From Sporosarcina sp. (GTDB lineage: Bacteria > Bacillota > Bacilli > Bacillales_A > Planococcaceae), in NCBI GenBank assembly GCA_029263945.1, contig JARIDM010000070.1, positions 1 through 50,369 of the forward strand: a stretch of 50,369 bases of DNA, given 5' to 3'. Shown piece after piece: positions 42,560-50,369 of the stretch. Position 1 is the stretch's first letter, and each line of letters opens with the position of its first letter. The translations under genes were made by a program, and so were the position numbers. Below the pieces are notes generated by a model, which saw only the letters and a list, made by a program, of their open reading frames with translations, was not told the origin of the DNA and ran no database searches.

Positions 42560-42630
42560 AAGTTACTAACAAACGTCAGAATTATAAGTTTTGATGATGT
42601 ACTATAAATGTAACGAAAGGAGCTCTTCCA

Positions 42631-42909
42631 ATGAAATCAACTGGAATCGTAAGAAAGGTCGACGAGCTTGGGCGTGTAGTTATTCCAATCGAATTACGTC
42701 GTACACTTGGAATCGAACAAAAAGATGCTTTAGAAATTTATGTAGATGAAGATAAAATCATTCTAAAAAAGTATATGCCTAATATGACATGCTCAATTAC
42801 AGGTACCGTTTCAGATGATAACTTAAGTCTGCTTGATGGAAAGTTAATATTAAGTCCAGAGGGCGCAGAACAACTCGTTCAACAAATTCAAAACAACTTA
42901 AAGAACTAA
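42631..42909 (+). CDS. abrB: Transition-state regulator AbrB
   Basis: AbrB represses stationary-phase and sporulation genes during growth. The 92-residue protein has the swapped-hairpin DNA-binding domain (TGIVRKVDELGRVVIPIELR) and the single conserved cysteine (C54 in NMTCSI). AAAGGAG precedes the ATG. It is the only plus-strand gene in the right half and is convergent with rsmI. It shares its fold with SpoVT. Confidence 0.97.
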   Translation: MKSTGIVRKVDELGRVVIPIELRRTLGIEQKDALEIYVDEDKIILKKYMPNMTCSITGTVSDDNLSLLDGKLILSPEGAEQLVQQIQNNLKN

Positions 42910-42916
42910 ATGTATA

Positions 42917-42948
42917 GTCCGAAGCGGATTTTCGTTTCGGTCTTTTTA
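42917..42948 (+). terminator. Terminator of abrB
   Basis: CCGAAGCG and CGTTTCGG (one G-T pair) with a short loop are followed by TCTTTTTA. Confidence 0.8.
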
Positions 42949-42949
42949 T

Positions 42950-42989
42950 TGTCTAAAATAAAGGACGAATAGATGGACTCCTTTTATTT
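42950..42989 (-). terminator. Probable terminator of rsmI
   Basis: AAATAAAAGGA pairs with TCCTTTATTT (one bulge), starting two bases past the rsmI stop. The stem is AT-rich and the T tract is interrupted. Confidence 0.5.
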
Positions 42990-42990
42990 C

Positions 42991-43869
42991 TTACGCATCA
43001 ACATGATAGGCTTGGTATACTTCACGCTTACTTAGCTCACGGGTAACCGAAACTTCCCGAATCGCTTCCTTTGATCTAATTCCCTTTTGTTCCATCAAGC
43101 CACTTACATGATCATATATAGAAAGATCTTCCCACCAACTAGGCTCATCTGCTTCTGCGACTGTTCCATCATTTCCTTCCAGCACGATACAAAATTCACC
43201 GCGTATCTGTGTTGATTGTACCCACTTCATCGCTTCTTCAAGCGTTCCACGTAAGAATTCTTCAAACCTTTTTGTAACTTCTCTCGCCAACACAATGTTT
43301 CGTGTTCCTTCAACCTGATCATGTAGCGCACCTAGTGTTTCTTTTAATCGGTGAGGCGCTTCATATAAAATAACCGTCTCTTGGCGTCTTTTTAAATTTT
43401 CAATTTGCACGCGTCGCTCTTTTTTGTTTCTCGATAAAAACCCATAAAACAAAAATGGTTGTGGGGGTAAGCCTGAAGCCACAAGTGCTGTAATTGCAGC
43501 ATTTGCGCCAGGTATTGGGACTACATCGTAGCCGGCAGAGAGGGCTTTGGTAGCGATGTCGGCACCGGGATCTGATATACAAGGCATCCCTGCATCACTA
43601 ACGAGCGCGACTGACTTCCCTTCAGCAAGCATCCCTAAAATCTTTTCTCCCCCCACCTCTAAATTATGCTCATGATAACTTGTGAGTGGTGTTTGAATTT
43701 CAAAGTGATTGCATAACTTAATTGTATTTCGGGTGTCTTCCGCAGCGATCATATCGACTTCCTGTAAAATACGAATTGCACGAAATGTCATATCTTCTAG
43801 GTTCCCAATTGGCGTTCCAACGAGAAACAACTTTCCGCTTCCTGCGTCAGCACTTTTCTGTGATTTCAT
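42991..43869 (-). CDS. rsmI: 16S rRNA (cytidine-1402 2'-O)-methyltransferase RsmI
   Basis: RsmI methylates C1402 of 16S rRNA. The 292-residue protein has the tetrapyrrole-methylase-type fold with GTPIGNLEDMT near the start, AAEDTRNT, and ALVSDAGMPCISDPG. The open frame reaches back into yazA, but GGAGG is spaced for the ATG at 43869, giving the B. subtilis YabC length. It overlaps yazA by 23 bases. Confidence 0.95.
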   Translation of the reverse strand: MKSQKSADAGSGKLFLVGTPIGNLEDMTFRAIRILQEVDMIAAEDTRNTIKLCNHFEIQTPLTSYHEHNLEVGGEKILGMLAEGKSVALVSDAGMPCISDPGADIATKALSAGYDVVPIPGANAAITALVASGLPPQPFLFYGFLSRNKKERRVQIENLKRRQETVILYEAPHRLKETLGALHDQVEGTRNIVLAREVTKRFEEFLRGTLEEAMKWVQSTQIRGEFCIVLEGNDGTVAEADEPSWWEDLSIYDHVSGLMEQKGIRSKEAIREVSVTRELSKREVYQAYHVDA

Positions 43870-44134
43870 GGATCCCATTACCTCCTTCAATATATTGTTC
43901 TTTTTTTGGTCTTGTAAGCTGCTTGAATTGATATTCCGCTTGCATCGCTTCACGTTTCGTTTCAAATGACTCATAATAAATACAGCGAACAGGTAACTTC
44001 GCGCGTGTATATTTTGCACCTTTTCCCTCATTATGGACACGTAAACGATTTTCTAAGTCATTTGTATAGCCCGCATAATAGGACTGATCATTACATTCAA
44101 GCACATAAAAAAGATGCTCAGGCTTTTTCGCCAT
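43847..44134 (-). CDS. yazA: GIY-YIG nuclease-fold protein YazA (UPF0213)
   Basis: The 95-residue protein is a single GIY-YIG-type domain: FYVLECNDQSYYAGYTN (about 9-25), the conserved arginine in LENRLRVH, and KREAMQAEYQFK. Stand-alone members have no firm function; nucleic-acid processing is likely from the fold. A GTG at 44146 is in frame, but the ATG at 44134 aligns with family starts. It overlaps trmN6 by 17 bases and rsmI by 23. Confidence 0.9.
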   Translation of the reverse strand: MAKKPEHLFYVLECNDQSYYAGYTNDLENRLRVHNEGKGAKYTRAKLPVRCIYYESFETKREAMQAEYQFKQLTRPKKEQYIEGGNGIHEITEKC

Positions 44135-44864
44135 AAAGCAATTCACTCACTTCCCGTGTGTAATTCCCTTCTTGGTCATACACATATAAGGGTGGTAAAA
44201 TTTTGAGGTCAGGTTTACCATCTTTCGTTCCTTCAATTAAAAGTGTATTGGCTTCTTTGCCTTCTTTCGGATAAACAAATCGAATCCGCTTCGGTTCAAT
44301 TCTATGTTCACGCATAGACGTCACAATATCTAATAAACGGCCTGGACGATGTACAAATGCCGCTTTCCCGCCCTGTTTCAGCAACTCACTTGCAGATTTA
44401 ACTGCCTCATCGAGCGTAAGGTGGATTTCATGACGCGCAATCGCTACATGTTCACGTAAATTTTTCTCGGCCGCCTCATGCGCTGGAAAGTAGGGCGGAT
44501 TACAAGTCACCAAGTTATATTTGTCATAGCCAATTTCATCTGCTATCCCTATGACATTTCCGTGAACAACTTTAATGCGTTTTTCTAACTCATTGTAGGC
44601 AACACTTCTTTCAGCCATACCTGCTAAACGATCTTGCAGCTCTACTGCCGTTATATTCGCCTTTGTCCTTGCACTTAAAAAAAGAGGAATCGCACCATTC
44701 CCCGCACAAAGATCTACAATTTCTCCTGAACGGATTGGCACGTGTGCAAATCGCGCAAGTAAAACAGCATCCAGTGAAAACGAAAACACAGAAGGGCTCT
44801 GGATAATCCGTAAATCCTCTGCCAATAAGTAATCTAATCGCTCATCATCTTTAAGAAAATCCAT
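44118..44864 (-). CDS. trmN6: tRNA1(Val) (adenine-37 N6)-methyltransferase-like protein (YabB)
   Basis: This SAM-dependent methyltransferase has 248 residues with the SAM loop DLCAGNGAIPLFL (about 51-63) and the N6-adenine catalytic NPPYF (about 122-126). It corresponds to B. subtilis YabB and to E. coli TrmN6, which methylates A37 of tRNA-Val. GGAGG precedes the ATG. It follows yabA after a terminator. Confidence 0.9.
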   Translation of the reverse strand: MDFLKDDERLDYLLAEDLRIIQSPSVFSFSLDAVLLARFAHVPIRSGEIVDLCAGNGAIPLFLSARTKANITAVELQDRLAGMAERSVAYNELEKRIKVVHGNVIGIADEIGYDKYNLVTCNPPYFPAHEAAEKNLREHVAIARHEIHLTLDEAVKSASELLKQGGKAAFVHRPGRLLDIVTSMREHRIEPKRIRFVYPKEGKEANTLLIEGTKDGKPDLKILPPLYVYDQEGNYTREVSELLYGEKA

Positions 44865-44899
44865 TCACAATGCCTCCATTAAAAAAAATAGGAATATAA

Positions 44900-44935
44900 G
44901 AAAAAGCCGATGCCTATAGGATGATAGGATCGGCT
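44900..44935 (-). terminator. Terminator of yabA
   Basis: AGCCGAT-C-CTAT pairs with ATAG-G-C-ATCGGCT and is followed by TTTTTC on the minus strand, five bases past the yabA stop. It lies ahead of trmN6, so it may only partly stop the long operon. Confidence 0.8.
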
Positions 44936-44939
44936 CGTT

Positions 44940-45302
44940 TTACACATTTTGTTTATTTAAAAACGATAAGCAGAAGAGGCAATCCTCTCCTTTACGAGTG
45001 CCTCCGTAATGAACATTGCATACATGAAAGCCTTCATTGTAAAGCCTTGCCAAGTTATCAACGCCTTCTCCAACATCCACTGTGCTTGATTTCTTTTCAA
45101 GTTGCTGTATGTCTAGAGCCACTTTTTCCTGTTCATCCATTTCTTCAAGCCTTTTTCGCAAATGAAAGTTTTCGAGTTGAAGTGAATGATTATTCTCTGT
45201 CATCTCTGCGACAAATCCCATCAATCCACGGAATTGCTTATGCATGGAGTCGAGCTGTTGTTCAAATTCCATTATTTTGTCAAGAAAATTCCTTTCTTTC
45301 AA
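44940..45302 (-). CDS. yabA: Replication initiation control protein YabA
   Basis: YabA binds DnaA and the sliding clamp DnaN and holds back re-initiation. The protein has an N-terminal coiled coil (about 1-65, with ENNHSLQLENFHLRKRL read in pieces) and a C-terminal zinc site with H/C residues in FHVCNVHYGG and CLFCLSF. The frame is open to a GTG at 45311, but the TTG at 45302 has GGGGTGG upstream and matches the B. subtilis N-terminal length; the choice is uncertain by three residues. Confidence 0.93.
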   Translation of the reverse strand: MKERNFLDKIMEFEQQLDSMHKQFRGLMGFVAEMTENNHSLQLENFHLRKRLEEMDEQEKVALDIQQLEKKSSTVDVGEGVDNLARLYNEGFHVCNVHYGGTRKGEDCLFCLSFLNKQNV

Positions 45303-45315
45303 CTTTTCCACCCCA

Positions 45316-46143
45316 TTATTTTATCAAATGCAATGTTTTATTGTTAGGATCCATAATTTCTTCTAATGTATATTCAAGAACATGTTCCTCTTCCAATAAA
45401 CTTACTTGAAGGAGACGTTCTAAAAGGTTTAAGCCTACAACTTTTCCAGGACCTTCAGGTGTAACAATTCGCGTACCAACATCTGGCATAAGTTTCTTAG
45501 CCTCTTCATACTCATCATTCTCATACTTTAAGCAGCACATCAGGCGACCACACAAGCCTGAGATTTTAGATGGATTAAGGGATAAGTTCTGATCCTTCGC
45601 CATTTTAATCGATACGGGTTCAAAATCACCTAAAAATGTGGAACAACAAAGCATTCTTCCACACGGACCAATTCCTCCGAGCATTTTAGCTTCATCTCTC
45701 ACACCAATTTGGCGTAATTCAATTCTTGTTCGGAAAATAGAGGCAAGGTCTTTGACTAAATTCCGGAAATCCACACGGCCTTCTGCGGTGAAATAGAAAA
45801 TAATTTTGTTTCGATCGAACGTATATTCAATGTCCACAAGCTTCATATCAAGCTTATGCTCTTCAATTTTACTAACACCAACAGCAAATGCTTTCTTTCC
45901 TTCTTCGGTGTTCTCTTCTACTTTTTCAAAATCTCCACTTTCAGCAGGACGGACAATTTTTTTAAGCGGTAAAACAACGTCATTTTCCCCAACTTCTTGA
46001 ATAGGGATTGCTACCTTACCATACTCAATTCCTCTAGCTGTTTCAACAATGACATACTCATCTAGTTTTAGATGATATTCAAGTGGATCAAAATAATATA
46101 TCTTACCCGCTTTTTTGAAGCGGACGCCTACGACTTTATACAA
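45316..46143 (-). CDS. ricT: RicT (YaaT), PSP1-domain subunit of the Ric/Y complex
   Basis: RicT with RicA and RicF forms an iron-sulfur complex that stimulates RNase Y and speeds phosphorylation of Spo0A. The 275-residue protein has the PSP1 domain with cysteine clusters GPCGRMLCC and GLCGRLMCC (about 160-205), the likely cluster ligands. The start is TTG at 46143 overlapping the holB stop, with GGAGGGG inside holB. Confidence 0.94.
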   Translation of the reverse strand: MYKVVGVRFKKAGKIYYFDPLEYHLKLDEYVIVETARGIEYGKVAIPIQEVGENDVVLPLKKIVRPAESGDFEKVEENTEEGKKAFAVGVSKIEEHKLDMKLVDIEYTFDRNKIIFYFTAEGRVDFRNLVKDLASIFRTRIELRQIGVRDEAKMLGGIGPCGRMLCCSTFLGDFEPVSIKMAKDQNLSLNPSKISGLCGRLMCCLKYENDEYEEAKKLMPDVGTRIVTPEGPGKVVGLNLLERLLQVSLLEEEHVLEYTLEEIMDPNNKTLHLIK

Positions 46144-47143
46144 CGAGTAACCCCTCCTGCATGTTAAGCACCAATTGTTCCATTAAAAGCGTACGGTTCA
46201 TATTGCTACGTAAATGTCTTTTTGACTGTAGTATAGATTCAATAATGACAGACAATTGACGATATGTCATTCTCATTGCAAGACCTTTAAAAAATTCAGC
46301 TTGGTCTGGATATGCAGGCATAGATTGCAATTCTGCTTTTGATGCTGCAATGTCTCGATACACATATAATAACAAATCGAGCCCACGATCCGTCTCTTCT
46401 CTTTCTTTAAACACTTGAGACCAATGTGATTGTATAAACAATAACGCTTCTTGAACATTTTGATCGGATGCTTCAACCAATTTTAACACTGTTTTTCTCA
46501 TTAGCGCAAATGCATCATCTTGAGCAAGTTGAAATGCCTCTTCCACATTTGCTGTAATCATAGACACAGTTGCTGCCATTGAGTGCGCTACACCTTCTTT
46601 TTCAAGCATAGCTACAGCGGTTTCTCGTGATGGTGGTGAAAATAAAATGCGTTGGCAACGTGACTGTATCGTTGGCAATATTGCCTGGTAAGAGTCAGTC
46701 AATAGGATTGCAGTAACGTTTCCATCTGGTTCTTCAAGGTATTTTAAAAGGGTATTTGCAGAAGCAGTATTCATTTTTTCTGTTTGAGCAATAATATAAA
46801 TTTTCCTGCCCTGTTCATACCCTTTCTTAGACATTTCTACTAAAAACGCGTCCATCTGTTCCTTTTTTATTGTTTGTCCATCAGGCCGTATAATTGTAAC
46901 GTTTGGATGGTTGCCTGATGATACGCGAAGACAGGATTTACATGTTTCACATGGAACATCGTTCGACGGATTTTGACAAAGAAGTAGTTTAGCAAAAAAT
47001 ATTGCCATCGCTTCCTTCCCAGTTCCATTTTCTCCATCAAACATATATGCGTGTCCAACACGACGATTCTTAAATAATGTAATGAGACGATCCATTACTA
47101 ATTTCTGCCCCTCATACAAGTAACTGTCCTTTGTACTTCCCAT
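46136..47143 (-). CDS. holB: DNA polymerase III delta' subunit
   Basis: HolB is part of the clamp loader. The 335-residue protein has the P-loop-like GENGTGKE (about 37-44) and a zinc module with four cysteines (CQNP, CETCKSC, about 57-73), followed by the AAA+ region with TLLKYLEEP. A GTG at 47158 is in frame, but GAGGGG fits the ATG at 47143. An intrinsic terminator-like hairpin lies directly upstream. Confidence 0.95.
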   Translation of the reverse strand: MGSTKDSYLYEGQKLVMDRLITLFKNRRVGHAYMFDGENGTGKEAMAIFFAKLLLCQNPSNDVPCETCKSCLRVSSGNHPNVTIIRPDGQTIKKEQMDAFLVEMSKKGYEQGRKIYIIAQTEKMNTASANTLLKYLEEPDGNVTAILLTDSYQAILPTIQSRCQRILFSPPSRETAVAMLEKEGVAHSMAATVSMITANVEEAFQLAQDDAFALMRKTVLKLVEASDQNVQEALLFIQSHWSQVFKEREETDRGLDLLLYVYRDIAASKAELQSMPAYPDQAEFFKGLAMRMTYRQLSVIIESILQSKRHLRSNMNRTLLMEQLVLNMQEGLLVV

Positions 47144-47163
47144 CCTAGTTCCCCTCACGTTTC

Positions 47164-47198
47164 AAAAAAACCGTGCTTCTTTTAAAGAGAATACACGG
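47164..47198 (-). terminator. Terminator-like hairpin between yaaR and holB
   Basis: CCGTG pairs with CACGG, with an inner TTCTCTTT/AAAGAAG-type stem, followed by seven T residues on the minus strand. The holB ribosome binding site begins right after. In related genomes yaaR and holB are cotranscribed. Confidence 0.65.
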
Positions 47199-47201
47199 AA
47201 A

Positions 47202-47642
47202 TTACCTATAAAGATTAATTAAAAGTCCTTTAATTTCACCGATTTGCTCTAATAAATCAATTGCAGACTTTTCTTCATTTAATAAATCCTCAGCTAGTTC
47301 TATTAACTTTTCATCTATTGTTTTAACGATCTTCAAACGTCGGCCTTCTCCGTACTGATTCCAAGTATGAGATTGTTTCAATTCTAAGCCCGCTTCTACG
47401 GACTCTTTTAAAAAGCGACGCACGAGCATTTTAAATTTTGCCATTTCACGCAAGTTACGAGATCTCGCAATTCTATCGCCTGCTGTTGAAATGTCACCAA
47501 GAAGTCTCGTGATTTGATCACTATGAAGTTTCTGTTCTTGTTTTTGAACCATTCTCCCAAACTTCGCTTCATTCTGTATTCTATTCTGTTGATCATTTTG
47601 TAATTTTTCAAGTCCAGCCCTAGAGCTGCCATCAATCTTCAT
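47202..47642 (-). CDS. yaaR: DUF327 protein YaaR
   Basis: The 146-residue, highly charged and helical protein belongs to the YaaR/DUF327 family (conserved LKESVEAGLELKQ and KIVKTIDEKLIELAEDLL regions). Function is unknown; its constant place between darA and holB hints at a link to replication or nucleotide signalling, but that is only context. GAGGTGA precedes the ATG. Confidence 0.9.
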   Translation of the reverse strand: MKIDGSSRAGLEKLQNDQQNRIQNEAKFGRMVQKQEQKLHSDQITRLLGDISTAGDRIARSRNLREMAKFKMLVRRFLKESVEAGLELKQSHTWNQYGEGRRLKIVKTIDEKLIELAEDLLNEEKSAIDLLEQIGEIKGLLINLYR

Positions 47643-47661
47643 TTGAACTCACCTCGGTTTA

Positions 47662-47991
47662 TTAAAAGTGGCGAAAGTGTTCAATCGGTAGCACGAATAC
47701 AGTGGCTCCGCCTACTTCTACTTCAACCGGATAGGGAATATAGGAATCTGCATTTCCACCCATTGGCGAAACTGGCGCAACCATTTGATCTCTTGAACGA
47801 CAGTTATCTTTTATAAGTTCAAGTAATTTATCAACAAGCGTATCATCTGTCCCAATTAAAAATGTCGTATTTCCAGATCTGAGAAACCCACCTGTACTCG
47901 CTAATTTAGTCGCTCTAAAATCATTTTTTGTCAACGCGGATGATAAACGGTTACTATCCTGATCTTGTACAACAGCTACGATCAACTTCAA
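47662..47991 (-). CDS. darA: PII-like c-di-AMP receptor DarA (YaaQ)
   Basis: DarA is a trimeric PII-like protein that binds cyclic di-AMP; its output target is unknown. The 109-residue protein has KLIVAVVQDQD, STGGFLRSGNTTFLIG (about 30-45) and the conserved PVSPMGGNADSYIPYP block. An ATG at 47997 lies too close to AAAGGAG, and the TTG at 47991 matches the B. subtilis start and length exactly. Confidence 0.95.
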   Translation of the reverse strand: MKLIVAVVQDQDSNRLSSALTKNDFRATKLASTGGFLRSGNTTFLIGTDDTLVDKLLELIKDNCRSRDQMVAPVSPMGGNADSYIPYPVEVEVGGATVFVLPIEHFRHF

Positions 47992-48043
47992 GGTCATCTC
48001 TCCTTTTACCTTCTTTCATTTTATTATAACATGAATCAGGCTA

Positions 48044-48676
48044 CTACATGAGTCGAGAGGTAATTATCTTGTAAACATTTTCAATTACCGTTGTTTTCGA
48101 AAGTCGAGCATCTACTTCAATAATACGTTCCGGATAAAGTTGAATGAGCTTTTGGTATCCTTTATAAACACTTTCATGAAAACGTAAACTTTCGTTATCC
48201 AATCGATTTTGTTCGCGTTGGTCATTCTTTGCAATTCGAGCTAAACCTTCTGCTGGGTCAATATCGAAGAATATGGTTAAATCAGGCATCGTATTCTCAA
48301 TGGCAAACTGATTGATCTTTAAAACTTCTTCCATACCAAGTTCTCGTGCATATCCTTGATAAGCAAGTGAACTATCGATAAACCGATCGCATAAAACAAT
48401 CGCGCCTCTCTCTAATCCAGGAATCACTTTTTCTACAAGATGTTGACGCCTTGCAGCTGCGTATAAAAGTGCTTCTGTTTTAGCGTCCATTTGCGTATGG
48501 TTGTTGTCTAAAATAATTTCACGAATTGCTTCTGATATTTTAATACCTCCAGGTTCACGTGTGAGTACAACCTCTTTTCCTTGTTCTTTTAAGCGATCAC
48601 TTACGACCGAAATAACAGTTGTCTTTCCTGCACCTTCGGGTCCTTCAAACGAAATAAACTTACCTTTGTTTTTCAT
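48044..48676 (-). CDS. tmk: Thymidylate kinase
   Basis: Tmk phosphorylates dTMP to dTDP. The 210-residue enzyme has the P-loop FEGPEGAGKTT (about 9-19), the DR(F/Y) motif CDRFIDSSLAYQG (about 96-108), and the LID-region residues near 145. GGAGG, six bases before the ATG at 48676, lies inside the end of yaaO. The stop of yaaO and this start are one base apart. Confidence 0.97.
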   Translation of the reverse strand: MKNKGKFISFEGPEGAGKTTVISVVSDRLKEQGKEVVLTREPGGIKISEAIREIILDNNHTQMDAKTEALLYAAARRQHLVEKVIPGLERGAIVLCDRFIDSSLAYQGYARELGMEEVLKINQFAIENTMPDLTIFFDIDPAEGLARIAKNDQREQNRLDNESLRFHESVYKGYQKLIQLYPERIIEVDARLSKTTVIENVYKIITSRLM

Positions 48677-48677
48677 G

Positions 48678-50117
48678 TTATTCCTCCGAGTCATTTTTTA
48701 CGACTAGTATTTTCTTTTCCTTCATCCGAATCGTTCCTTGAAACTTTGCTTGCATACGTGCTAACTCTGTTAATGACGCAATATGTCTTTCGCTAATTCT
48801 TTCTCCAGCGAGTAGTAAGGGGATGCCTGGTGGATAGGGAGTAACTGTTGCAGCCGCAACCTGCCCAATGGCTCGCTCGAAGTTAATCCATTCCACATCA
48901 AGCTTCTCTAATTCACGTGCTATAAAACGGGGTTCAGAAATGTCTTCTATTAGAACAGGAGCAGGCGCTTCTTCCCTTCCATTCTTTTCACCATTTTCCA
49001 AAGCGATTACTGCTCGTTCAATTTTTAAAATGATTTTCTGTATTCGATTTCCTTGTGCTTGTTTTACTAAAGGCAAAACAAAAAGTACTTGATAAGGATC
49101 TGCAAGTTCTGGATAAACACCTTCTGCTTCCAACACTTGTTGCAGTTCAAATCCTGAAGTTCCTTTGGCTCTAATCATTAACTTTAACGGGTCGGTAGAC
49201 TCAACTATTTCAAGACCTACGATTAAAGTCAAACGATTTATCATGTCTTTCCTGTTTTCTAAAAAAGCGCCCGTTGCTTCTACCGTGAAAGACGCCACGT
49301 ATTCACGTGCATCATCGAGGGAAGCCATCAGTAGATACGACGGGCTACTTGACTGTAATATCTGTAAATAATGGGCAACCCTTTCAATCGAAACAAGCGT
49401 TGATTTTACATGAAGAAAAGAAGCCATTGTCATTGCTGGCAATGTCTTATGAGCAGAATGCACAACAACATCTGCACCTAAAGTAAGCGCCGATTTTGGG
49501 AAAGGTTTACCTATCACAAAATGAGCGCCATGTGCCTCATCCACAAGGACAGGTAATCCTTTTGCATGACAAATTGCAATGATCTCCTTCAACTCTTCAG
49601 CAATTGCGCCATAATACGTGGGAGAAGTTAAAATAACAGCTTTTGCTTCAGGATATAAAGTAAGGGCCTTCCTTACTTGGCTCTCGGTAATCGTCCCTGC
49701 AGCCTTTGTATTTTCATCCCAACGAGGCGTAACAAAAACTGGTCTTGCTCCAGTTAATTCAAGCGCATTAAAAATCGATTTATGTGCATTCCGTTGGACG
49801 ATAACGATGTCATTTTCTCGACAAGTCGCGTAAACCATCGCTAAATTACCAACTGTTGAACCGTTAACTAGAAAAAAACTCTTATCTGCTTGGTATAAGG
49901 TGGTTAGTTTTTGTTCCGCAACTTGGATCACACCTGCTGGTTGATGAAGGTCGTCTAAGCCTGTCAACTCCGTAAAGTCATAGGCAAGTGCCGAGCGCAA
50001 CTGCTCAGGTAGGCCTGATAAGGTACCATTTTTATGTCCAGGTACGTGAAATGAAAATAGGTTACGATTTTTAAACTCCACCAGTCTTTGAACGAGTGGA
50101 CGATTTTTATAGGTCAA
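48678..50117 (-). CDS. yaaO: Orn/Lys/Arg decarboxylase family protein YaaO
   Basis: This fold-type I PLP enzyme is of the small Gram-positive basic amino acid decarboxylase group. The 479-residue protein has FHVPGHKNG near the start, DEAHGAH (about 190), and the PLP lysine in HSAHKTLPA (about 220). The substrate among Lys, Arg and Orn cannot be read off. No ATG fits: the TTG at 50117 with AAAGGAAGTG upstream matches the family start, and the longest frame reaches 50195. It leads the tmk operon; TATAAT at about 50148-50153 may be its -10. Confidence 0.9.
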   Translation of the reverse strand: MTYKNRPLVQRLVEFKNRNLFSFHVPGHKNGTLSGLPEQLRSALAYDFTELTGLDDLHQPAGVIQVAEQKLTTLYQADKSFFLVNGSTVGNLAMVYATCRENDIVIVQRNAHKSIFNALELTGARPVFVTPRWDENTKAAGTITESQVRKALTLYPEAKAVILTSPTYYGAIAEELKEIIAICHAKGLPVLVDEAHGAHFVIGKPFPKSALTLGADVVVHSAHKTLPAMTMASFLHVKSTLVSIERVAHYLQILQSSSPSYLLMASLDDAREYVASFTVEATGAFLENRKDMINRLTLIVGLEIVESTDPLKLMIRAKGTSGFELQQVLEAEGVYPELADPYQVLFVLPLVKQAQGNRIQKIILKIERAVIALENGEKNGREEAPAPVLIEDISEPRFIARELEKLDVEWINFERAIGQVAAATVTPYPPGIPLLLAGERISERHIASLTELARMQAKFQGTIRMKEKKILVVKNDSEE

Positions 50118-50258
50118 CTTACAGTCACTTCCTTTTATACACTCTTTATTATAGACGAAGAAAATTATAAATCGAATTGAGACCTTACAGTGCATGAATA
50201 TTTAATAAACGTTATTTTTTATCAAGAGAAGTTTTAACATTCTATAATATGTGATAAA

Positions 50259-50291
50259 CAAAAAAGCCACTACCCTTAAAGGTAATGACTT
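50259..50291 (-). terminator. rRNA operon terminator
   Basis: An 11-bp stem (AAGTCATTACC / GGTAGTGGCTT, two G-U pairs) is followed by TTTTTTG on the minus strand, just after the 5S rRNA. Confidence 0.85.
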
Positions 50292-50297
50292 CTTTAG

Positions 50298-50369
<72 letters not shown>

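Noticed and set aside
42354..42630. T-box leader for metG
   Set aside because: No T-box sequence, specifier hairpin or antiterminator was found between abrB and metG.

Overview
This window is a chromosomal segment of a spore-forming Bacillales bacterium. The gene order follows the oriC-proximal arm of Bacillus subtilis from 5S rRNA-yaaO-tmk to cysK-pabB almost gene for gene, but it is written backwards here, so most genes lie on the minus strand and the origin side is to the right. The sporulation genes (spoIIE, spoVG, spoVT, fin, sspF, yabP, yabQ, spo0E-like), the AT-leaning base composition and several protein details suggest a member of the Planococcaceae (Sporosarcina/Lysinibacillus type). 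That placement is inferred from recall, not from a search.

Layout from right to left (direction of transcription): 5S rRNA end, then yaaO-tmk-darA-yaaR-holB-ricT-yabA-trmN6-yazA-rsmI (nucleotide supply, replication, tRNA/rRNA modification), abrB on the opposite strand, metG, tatD, yabE, rnmV-rsmA, veg, sspF, ispE, purR-ridA, spoVG, glmU-prs, ctc, pth, fin, mfd and spoVT. After a 7-kb accessory stretch the conserved order resumes with yabM-yabN-rqcP, yabP-yabQ, divIC, yabR, tRNA-Met (plus strand), spoIIE, tilS, hpt, ftsH, coaX, hslO, a PpiC-type foldase, cysK and the start of pabB. Compared with B. subtilis, yabG (between rsmA and veg), yabS-yabT (between spoIIE and tilS) and csfB-xpaC-yaaN (before yaaO) are missing from their usual places.

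The part that departs from the conserved order is about 17.1-24.1 kb, between spoVT and yabM. It holds a 52-residue Spo0E-like phosphatase gene, a probable DUF2785 protein, a GNAT acetyltransferase, an 89-residue protein, an ABC-2 exporter pair, and an FtsX-type permease plus ATPase that resembles the HrtBA heme exporter. Upstream of the last pair is a direct repeat of the kind bound by HssR. No transposase, integrase or phage gene is visible. The same stretch carries two short phased repeat arrays: six units of exactly 21 bp with a CTGATAA core, and six units of exactly 20 bp with an ATTGGGCG core. A 48-bp piece of the first array recurs 4.26 kb away in the same orientation. These arrays are the least explained structure in the window.

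Regulatory sites readable by eye include sigma-A promoters (cysK, ftsH, tRNA-Met, yabR, veg, yabE, glmU, abrB), a Spo0A-type spoIIE promoter with a 21-bp spacer, sigma-H for spoVG, sigma-E for yabP, sigma-G for spoVT, and many intrinsic terminators that divide the long minus-strand run into smaller units. Several start codons were moved from the longest open frame to one with a ribosome binding site and family-length product; these are noted per gene. All similarity statements come from recall of families; no database search was run.
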